NCBI GenBank assembly: GCA_029778615.1
Contig: JAKOPZ010000104.1
Location: forward strand, 1 to 49,886
Length of the DNA: 49,886 nucleotides
From: Chloroflexota bacterium
GTDB lineage: Bacteria > Chloroflexota > Anaerolineae > UBA4142 > SHND01
Reading direction: 5' to 3'
The notes under the pieces were generated by a model that saw nothing but the letters and a program-made list of their open reading frames with translations, was not told where the DNA came from and did not search any database. Position numbers and translations under genes: made by a program. Numbering within the stretch: position 1 is the first letter of the stretch; each line of letters starts with the position of its first letter. This document shows, in pieces, positions 43,231-49,886 of the stretch.

Positions 43231-46200
43231 ATGCCTGCATTAATCGAACTTCTTGACCAATATCTCTTTGCCGATGTCCCGGGCTTGTCCGCGCGCAACG
43301 CGCTCCGCCGCGCGTGGGAACTTGCGACCGGCAGCGTGTGGAGTGACCTCTATCTCTCGTCACTCGACGACGCGCTGACCGAAGAGTTACCGCATTTGTC
43401 CGCATACAGCGGGCGGACGACCGAACGTCCCATGCGTCCACAGCTGGCAGCCGTCTTGACGGCGGATTTGGGCGAAGCCGGCAACGCGGTTCAAAAACCG
43501 GACCAGACCAGCCGCCAATTTTTGACCGAACTGGCGCGCGCAATGCAAGCCCAGCGCCTCATCACAATCAATCGTCACAACCTTTTCACCGACGAATACC
43601 GCCAAGTTTTGTTGAACCTCTTTGACCACGTTCACACGCGCTTCAAATCGGTCCTCCTTCGCAATGAGCCTGAATTCAGTGCCGCGCTCGCCACAGCAAC
43701 CGATTATGATTCCATTTTGGCGGCGAGTGTATCCGCGTATTTAGAACGTCAATTCGGCGTGACCTTGCCCACCCTGACGCTCAACCTGCCAACTACTGTT
43801 CCGCAATATCCCAACACAGAAATTCCGGAACCCATTTCCGCAGAACCCGAGCCCGCGCCATTGACCGCTGAAACACTCATCACGACACAAACCCCAGACG
43901 CGGAAATGCCCGCCGCATCGAGCGCAGAACCACCAACCTTTGCGCCGGAATCGTTAGATGCCGAGCTCCCTCCTGCCGAACCGATTGTCGCAGCCGAGAT
44001 GCCATCTGCAGAAATGAGCGCGCCATCCGCGACCGACCGCGTGGCAGAAACATCCATGTCTCCGGCAATCAATACAGAACCGCCCGCGCCGCGCACAACA
44101 CCCAACCGCTTGCGCGTTCTCGTCGCCACGCCGGGCGATGTACAAAGCGAGCGCCGTCTGCTCCTCGAACTTTTGCGCGAACTCGACGCGCGTTCACGCG
44201 CGCGCTTTGGCGTCGAAATCAGCGTCATTCAACCGACCCCGGGTGAACTCGATAACGGGCAATCGCCTGTAGAACTCGCGGATATTTTCATCGGCGCGGT
44301 GTGGCTGCAATTCGGCAGCCGCAAGCTGGACACCAACGCGATGGGCGAAACCTATTACGCCGGAACGCTTGAAGATTTCGCGCTTGCGCTTCAGCAAGGC
44401 AGTGTGCGCGATGAAGGGTGGCTGCGCACCGTTATCTATCGTTCCATTCGTCCGCCCCTCGACCTCTTGCATTTGAACGTAGCGGAATACGCGCGCGTAC
44501 AGCAATTTTTTGAACGCGCGGGTGCGTACGCGGGCGATGACCTTGTGCGCGTGTACAACGACCCTTCCGAACTGATTCACGACGCGCGCGCGCGGCTCGA
44601 CGCGTGGATTTACAACTATGCCGTTGACCTCGCCTCGGCGTACAGCGAGTACGGAAAAAATTCGGCAAGCACCGGACAACCCGCCGCCGCGCTCACCGAT
44701 TTTGCACAAGCGATTGCGTTGTATCGCGAGCTGGACCGCCCCGAACAAGAACTCGCGCTGTGGCTTCAAGTTGGCACGCTGCATCAACAGACCGATAACG
44801 TTTCAGCCGCAACGGATGCGTTCAACACGGCACTGCGTCTCGCCGACCGCGTTGAAGATGACGCGGCAGCAGCATTTGCCCTGCGCGAGCTCGGCGCGCT
44901 CGATGCGCGGGCGGGCGATTGGCGTCAAGCGCTCGAAAAATACCAACACGCGCGCGCCTACGGAAAATCCACCGAGGGCTTGTATTTGCAATTACTGCGC
45001 GATGAAATCGCCGCGCATACCGCGCTCGGCGACGCGGCGCGCACGCGCGGCGAATACGAATCCGCCAACGCCGCATACACAAACGCACTGGAACGCGCGC
45101 AAGAGATTGATGACCCGAACCAGACCGCCAAACTGTGGAGCCAACTCGGCGCGCTCGCGGCAGAACATGGCAAATGGAAGGACGCTCTCAACGCGTACGA
45201 CAATGCGCTCGCGCACCTGAACGCGCCCGCCGATTTTGATATGCGCCACGCCATTCTGGACGCACAATCGTTCGCGCACGCCGAACTGGCGCGCGCCGCA
45301 ACCGACGCGGGCGACGATGCAACGGCGGAACATGAATATCAAGCTGCACTGCGCGCCAACGCGCAAGGAAGTGGTACACGCGCCCAACGCATCGAATGGT
45401 TCACCGCGCTCGGCGCCCTCGCCTCGAACCACAACGACTGGGAACGCAGCATCGAAGCATACGAGCAAGGGCTTGCCTTGCTGGACTCGCCCGACGACGT
45501 AACCGCGCGGCATGTGCTGCTGACGAAACAAGCGAACGCGTACCAACAGCTCGGCACAGTGCGCGCCGCGCGCAGCGAGTGGAGTCAGGCAAACAGCGCG
45601 TTTCGCGATGCGCTCGCGTTGTACCAAGAATTGGACGCCCAAGCCGAAGCAAGTGTTGTACTCGTTCATCTCGGCGAGATTGCCGCCGCGCAAGCCGAGT
45701 GGGACAAAGCCAACACCTATCTATTGCAGGCACTGCCGCAGCTTGACGCGCCCGACAAGTCTGAATTGCGAGTCCAAGCAATCCGTCTGCAAGCAGACGC
45801 ACTCACTCACATTGGCGATGCCCATCGTCAAGCGCAAGCGTGGGGCGAAGCAGAAATCAGTTACGTCCAAGCGCGCGCGAATCTCGAACAGGTCGGTGCA
45901 GGCAGTGAAACCACTCCCCTCCTCTTTCGTCTCGGCGTCGTCACGGCAGCACAATCGCGCTTGCCCGAAGCATTGGCATTTTTACAGCAAGCGCACGCGC
46001 GCGCAACTGACGCATCGCAAACCGAATTGCGCCGCGAGATTTTGCGCGCAGAGGCGGACACGCTGCGTCGGCTCGCCGACATGTATCGCGGCGCGGGCGA
46101 TGCCACTTCGGCGCAGGGCGCCTATCGGCAGCAATTGGAGCTGGCGCAGGAATTGAACGACGACGCGCTCGAAGCCGACGCGTTTCATTCGCTCGGTCTC

Positions 46201-49200
46201 GTCGCATCCGATGCCAACGACTGGAACACCGCGCTTGACCAGTACGAACAGGCGCTCTCGCGTTTGAACGCGCCCCACGCGGCGAATACGCGCACCCTGA
46301 TTCTGCGGCATCAATTTGCCGCGTACCAAAAATTGGGGGAACGCGAACATGCCGCGCACCAACTCGACCAAGCTGCCATGGCGTACCGTTCCGCGCTCAC
46401 CCTCGCCCAAACTCTCGGCGAACGGGAACGCGAAGCCGATTTGCTTTACACGCTCGGTCTCATTGCGATTGAACGCCAAGAGTGGGACGAAGCATTGACC
46501 GATTTGCGGCGCGCGCTCGGCATTTACAACTTGATGCCCGCTGCCCGCAACGTGCCGCAGGTCATTTGGAATATCGGGCGCGCGCAGCGCGGGCAAAAAC
46601 GCGCGCACATGCAGCAAACGCTGGAACGCGCAATGGTGGCGCGTGACCCCGCGCTCTATGCAACCGCTCGCGAACTCGCGCGCGAATTGGGCGATACGCG
46701 CACTGCGGCTATGGCATCGGAACAGCTCGGCACTCTCGCGTCCGAGCATGCCGATTGGGACAACGCGCTCGCGGCGTACGATGATGCGCTCGCGGGTTTG
46801 ACAGAACCGGATGACTTGGCTCTACGCGCCGATATTCAACGCGCCCAGCTGCACGCGCGACGTGAGCGAAGCGACCGCGCCCGCGATGCCCGACGCTGGA
46901 CCGAAGCAGATGCCGATTTGTTTGTCGCCCTCGACCTCGCGCGCGAATTGAACGATGCCGAGGCGCAAGGCGAAATCATTTACCGGCGCGGACGCGTTGC
47001 CGCCGCGCAGGAACGTTGGAACGAAGCCATTGACCTTTATTCCGACGCGCTCAATCGTTTTGCCGAACCCGGCGAGATGCGCGCGCGGATTGAACGCGCC
47101 CAAGCCGACGCATATCGCGCGCTTGGTGACGCGGAACGCGACGCGCAAAATTGGGAAGGCGCCGACGCCGCTTACGCGCAAGCACTCACACTGGAACGCG
47201 GACTGGGCGACAACGCGGCGCAGTCACACCTCCTCGCCGCACTCGGCGATGTCGCCACGCGTCAAGCGCGTTGGAGCGACGCGCTGGAACGTCTGACCCA
47301 AGCGCGGCATCTGGCAGAAACACTTCAAACTCCTGCCGCGCTCGAGTCGCTGGATGCCGATATTCAGTTGGCAACCCAGGCGCTAAAACGCGAACAGCAA
47401 GCGGACGCGGAACGACGCGGCGATACGGCACGCGCCGCGCGCGCCTTTGTCCAAGCGCACGCGGATTATCTGCAAGCACTCGGTTTGGCACAGGAGCTCG
47501 GCGACCGCAGCGCGCAAGCCGAGTTGACAGCAAAGCTTGGTTTCGTCGAGACCGAACGCGGGGAACATGCCGCCGCGTTGGAACAGTATCGCGTCGCGGC
47601 AGGCATGTACGATGCCGCGTCGGATGCGCCACAACGCGCCGCGCTCATTGAACTCCAGGCGCAATCACTTCAAGAATTGGGCAACGCCGCCGGCGAAAAA
47701 GCAAATTGGCAAGACGCGCTGCAACTTTATTCGCAAGCCATTGCGCTGTTGGATGCGCCGTCACAAACGGACCAACGCAACGCGCTTGTTCATTTGCAAG
47801 CCGTCACGCTTCAAAACATCGGCGACAGGGCGAGCGCGCAACAAGAATGGGAGTCCGCGCTGGACGCGTATCGTCGCGCGGGAGGATTGTTCAAGCTGCT
47901 TGGCGCAACGGCGGATGAACATATTGTCCTCGCGCGCGAAGGCAATGTCTTGGCGGTGTTTGCGCGGGACGCGCACGCCACACGCGACCTCGACCTTGCG
48001 CTGGCGCGTTATGACGAAAGCATCGCGCGCTTGAGCGACGCACAAGCGTCGGACGCGTTGCGACAGGTGCGCGCAGAACAATGGCAAGTCTATCGCGATG
48101 CGGGCAATGCAGCGGCGGAAGCGGGCGACTATGCGGGAGCGCGTCGCCACTATCGCCAAGCGCTCACGATTGCGGAAGAGTTGGACAATCGTCCCGCTCA
48201 AGCGGATTTGTACCGGCAGCTCGGCGATATTGCCGCACGCCAGAATGATGATTCGGCAGCGCTGCTTTCGTATCAATACGCGTTGGAACGCGCGGACGAC
48301 GCGGCTCTGCGAAACGCGATTCTGCACGCGCAAGTGCAAGCATATCGCTCGCTCGGCATTGCACAGCGAATTGCCGGAGATTACGCGGGCGCGGAAGCCA
48401 ATTCGAGTCGCGCCTATGCCATCGCACAATCTCTCGACGACGCGGCACTGGAAGGCGAATTGGCATTTTTGTTGGGCACGTTGGCTGCCGACCAACAGAT
48501 GTGGGAATCCGCGTTGGGCTATTACCAACGCGCGCTCGATACGTTTCCTGCCGACGCCCCGCCGCGCGCGGATGTGCGCGCCTATCAAGCATTTGCTTAT
48601 CAACAGCTGGGCAACACACAACGCGCCGGTGGTCAATTCGACGCGGCACTGAGCGCATATGCAAATGGCTTGCGCGTCGCGGACGAATCGAGCGATGCGG
48701 AACAAAGTGGACAAATTCATCACGACATGGGTTTGCTCTTTGCCGCGCAAGCGCGCTGGCAAGACGCGTTGAACGCGTACGCCCATGCAACCGAGCGGCT
48801 CGCAGGCGCAGATGCCGCGACGCTTGCGCTCGTCGAGCGCGACGCCGAGATTGCAACACGCGCATTCCGGCGTGAACAATATGAAACCCAAATCTCACAT
48901 GCCGAAACGGCGCGCGCCGCGCAGCAATGGGATGACGCCGCGACCGCGTATCGCGCGGCGTTGCATTTGGCAGACGAGTTGGAGGATGCCGACGCGTCAG
49001 CCGCCACGCGCCGGGCTCTGGTTTCGCTTTACGCTCAAAAAGGGGATGTGCTCGCCGCGCAAGATTGGAACGACGAAGCACAGGACGCGTATCGCGAAAG
49101 TCTTGTCCTCGCGCGCGAGTTCCTCTTTGACGAGGACGCAGCACAGCGCGAACGCGATTTGCTCAATCTGGCAGCCGCGCGCGTCACAGCATTGCGCGAG

Positions 49201-49886
49201 GCAAAAGATTGGACACATGCCACCGATGCCGCGACGGCTCAACTCGCACTGGCTCAAGAATTCAACAGTACGGACGCCCAAGCCGACGCGCTCTTGGCAC
49301 TGGGCAATCTCTCCGCCGCGCAGCGCCGCTGGGACGCCGCGAAAAACTATTACGAACAAGCGCGCCCGCTTTTGGTTCAGGCAGAACGAAGCGAACCGCT
49401 TGTCGCGTTGGATGCAGAGCTCGCGCTTGTCAACGAACGCTTGTCCCGTCTCGCGCGGCTCCAAGAACAATCTTCTATCGCGGAAGCAGCCATCCGCGAA
49501 AATGATTTCGATACAGCAAATCAAGCATTTCGTTCCGCGCTCGTCGAGGCGCGCGAGCTCGACGATGACGAAACGGGAGAAACGCTCGTAACCCGATTGG
49601 TTGCGTTGTCGCAGAACAAAACAACCTTCCTCCGCCAAGCGAACGATTTGAACGCCGCCGCGCGCGCCGCGCAGGAACAATATTCCGTCGCCCAAGAGTT
49701 TGACATTTCTGGCGCACGGGCAGATGCACTCGCACAGTTAGGTGAAATTTCTGCCGCGCAAAATGAGTGGGCGCAAGCGAAACAATATCTCGAACGCGCC
49801 CACACACTTTTTCAAGAACAGGAACGCGGCGCGGACGCGGACGCCGTCGCAGGTCAACTCGCGCGCGTGAACGATGTGTTGGCGCG
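43231..49886 (+). CDS. Giant DUF4062-like / TPR-array protein, continues past right edge
   Basis: This frame is open from ATG 43231 to the window end: 2,218 codons with no stop. GAGG (43219-43222) is the ribosome site. Residues 1-185 are an unknown, mostly helical region. Residues 190-290 are a Pro/Glu/Ala-rich linker. Residues 293-465 resemble DUF4062: LRVLVATPGDVQSERRLLLE, then ADIFIGAVWLQFGS, then ETYYAGTLEDF, VIYRSIRPP and VQQFFERAG, in the order seen in NLR/STAND-like conflict proteins. From about residue 467 on, everything is TPR-like helix pairs built around LGxxAxxxxxWxxAlxxYxxAL. In much of the array the LG of each unit recurs every 87 residues. No P-loop NTPase is seen between the DUF4062-like part and the repeats, where STAND proteins have one. 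Such proteins are thought to sense invasion or damage. Function here is unknown. Confidence 0.8.
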   Translation, partial: MPALIELLDQYLFADVPGLSARNALRRAWELATGSVWSDLYLSSLDDALTEELPHLSAYSGRTTERPMRPQLAAVLTADLGEAGNAVQKPDQTSRQFLTELARAMQAQRLITINRHNLFTDEYRQVLLNLFDHVHTRFKSVLLRNEPEFSAALATATDYDSILAASVSAYLERQFGVTLPTLTLNLPTTVPQYPNTEIPEPISAEPEPAPLTAETLITTQTPDAEMPAASSAEPPTFAPESLDAELPPAEPIVAAEMPSAEMSAPSATDRVAETSMSPAINTEPPAPRTTPNRLRVLVATPGDVQSERRLLLELLRELDARSRARFGVEISVIQPTPGELDNGQSPVELADIFIGAVWLQFGSRKLDTNAMGETYYAGTLEDFALALQQGSVRDEGWLRTVIYRSIRPPLDLLHLNVAEYARVQQFFERAGAYAGDDLVRVYNDPSELIHDARARLDAWIYNYAVDLASAYSEYGKNSASTGQPAAALTDFAQAIALYRELDRPEQELALWLQVGTLHQQTDNVSAATDAFNTALRLADRVEDDAAAAFALRELGALDARAGDWRQALEKYQHARAYGKSTEGLYLQLLRDEIAAHTALGDAARTRGEYESANAAYTNALERAQEIDDPNQTAKLWSQLGALAAEHGKWKDALNAYDNALAHLNAPADFDMRHAILDAQSFAHAELARAATDAGDDATAEHEYQAALRANAQGSGTRAQRIEWFTALGALASNHNDWERSIEAYEQGLALLDSPDDVTARHVLLTKQANAYQQLGTVRAARSEWSQANSAFRDALALYQELDAQAEASVVLVHLGEIAAAQAEWDKANTYLLQALPQLDAPDKSELRVQAIRLQADALTHIGDAHRQAQAWGEAEISYVQARANLEQVGAGSETTPLLFRLGVVTAAQSRLPEALAFLQQAHARATDASQTELRREILRAEADTLRRLADMYRGAGDATSAQGAYRQQLELAQELNDDALEADAFHSLGLVASDANDWNTALDQYEQALSRLNAPHAANTRTLILRHQFAAYQKLGEREHAAHQLDQAAMAYRSALTLAQTLGEREREADLLYTLGLIAIERQEWDEALTDLRRALGIYNLMPAARNVPQVIWNIGRAQRGQKRAHMQQTLERAMVARDPALYATARELARELGDTRTAAMASEQLGTLASEHADWDNALAAYDDALAGLTEPDDLALRADIQRAQLHARRERSDRARDARRWTEADADLFVALDLARELNDAEAQGEIIYRRGRVAAAQERWNEAIDLYSDALNRFAEPGEMRARIERAQADAYRALGDAERDAQNWEGADAAYAQALTLERGLGDNAAQSHLLAALGDVATRQARWSDALERLTQARHLAETLQTPAALESLDADIQLATQALKREQQADAERRGDTARAARAFVQAHADYLQALGLAQELGDRSAQAELTAKLGFVETERGEHAAALEQYRVAAGMYDAASDAPQRAALIELQAQSLQELGNAAGEKANWQDALQLYSQAIALLDAPSQTDQRNALVHLQAVTLQNIGDRASAQQEWESALDAYRRAGGLFKLLGATADEHIVLAREGNVLAVFARDAHATRDLDLALARYDESIARLSDAQASDALRQVRAEQWQVYRDAGNAAAEAGDYAGARRHYRQALTIAEELDNRPAQADLYRQLGDIAARQNDDSAALLSYQYALERADDAALRNAILHAQVQAYRSLGIAQRIAGDYAGAEANSSRAYAIAQSLDDAALEGELAFLLGTLAADQQMWESALGYYQRALDTFPADAPPRADVRAYQAFAYQQLGNTQRAGGQFDAALSAYANGLRVADESSDAEQSGQIHHDMGLLFAAQARWQDALNAYAHATERLAGADAATLALVERDAEIATRAFRREQYETQISHAETARAAQQWDDAATAYRAALHLADELEDADASAATRRALVSLYAQKGDVLAAQDWNDEAQDAYRESLVLAREFLFDEDAAQRERDLLNLAAARVTALREAKDWTHATDAATAQLALAQEFNSTDAQADALLALGNLSAAQRRWDAAKNYYEQARPLLVQAERSEPLVALDAELALVNERLSRLARLQEQSSIAEAAIRENDFDTANQAFRSALVEARELDDDETGETLVTRLVALSQNKTTFLRQANDLNAAARAAQEQYSVAQEFDISGARADALAQLGEISAAQNEWAQAKQYLERAHTLFQEQERGADADAVAGQLARVNDVLA

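Noticed and set aside
45145-48500. CRISPR-like regular repetition
   Set aside because: The period is 261 bases and lies within an open frame encoding TPR modules; there are no identical direct repeats with spacers.
44618-48652. Several 100-200-codon + strand frames inside the giant gene
   Set aside because: They are in another frame, have Arg/Thr-rich composition, and the main frame is open without a break.
47761-49144. Long minus-strand open frames opposite the giant gene
   Set aside because: They mirror the repetitive Ala/Arg/Gln codons of the TPR array; composition is Arg/Cys-rich and no domain is visible.

Overview
The window carries one long block of genes, all on the + strand, for making and exporting a complex surface polysaccharide. 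It is followed by two large unusual proteins and an open-ended giant gene. The DNA is moderately GC-rich with very frequent CGCG words. Many starts overlap the preceding stop (ATGA, GTGA, TGATG, TAATG), so most of the block looks transcribed and translated as long operons. Thr/Pro-rich spacers in exported proteins, a fused Wzc-like chain-length regulator/tyrosine kinase, and no outer-membrane export gene suggest a member of the Chloroflexota (Anaerolineae-like). This is inference, because no rRNA or other marker gene is present.

Region 1 (1-8945) is a sugar-precursor cassette. It holds the end of a phytanoyl-CoA-dioxygenase-like enzyme, a KdsC-type HAD phosphatase, an SDR oxidoreductase, an aldehyde dehydrogenase, a CMP-ulosonate synthetase (NeuA/KdsB type) and a complete transketolase. 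A membrane protein and a sulfotransferase lie between them. The set points to a CMP-activated acidic keto-sugar whose carbon skeleton may be built or rearranged by the transketolase. No NeuB-type synthase is visible, but the left edge cuts the cluster.

Region 2 (8945-28121) holds assembly and decoration genes: a capsule-synthesis-type glycosyltransferase (GT), an FkbM methyltransferase, a GT4, four tandem paralogous sulfotransferase-like (NKWYS-type) genes, then GT2 and GT4 enzymes and a hexapeptide acyltransferase. Region 3 (28164-38755) starts after a MITE-like hairpin repeat. It holds a Wzy/O-antigen-ligase-like polymerase, two WbbL-type GT2s, a GT-C membrane enzyme, a surface-anchored Asp-box (sialidase-fold) protein, two GT4s and the initiating polyprenyl-phosphate sugar transferase. 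Region 4 (38756-43200) has its own promoter-like region, a fused Wzz/tyrosine kinase, and a membrane protein joining a DNRLRE-like domain to TolB-like repeats, closed by a strong terminator. Region 5 (43231 to the right edge) is a single frame of more than 2,200 codons. It has an unknown N-terminal region, a DUF4062-like domain of the kind found in NLR/STAND-like conflict proteins, and a very long TPR array with an 87-residue period.

Together, regions 1-4 can supply an activated acidic sugar, start a repeat unit on a lipid carrier, extend it with about fifteen GTs, decorate it with sulfate, methyl and acyl groups, polymerise it and control chain length. A flippase (Wzx) is not visible. Two GT4 genes carry ten-G tracts at the same conserved site, which would be candidate phase-variation switches. 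The giant DUF4062-TPR protein is the most likely home of undescribed biology here.
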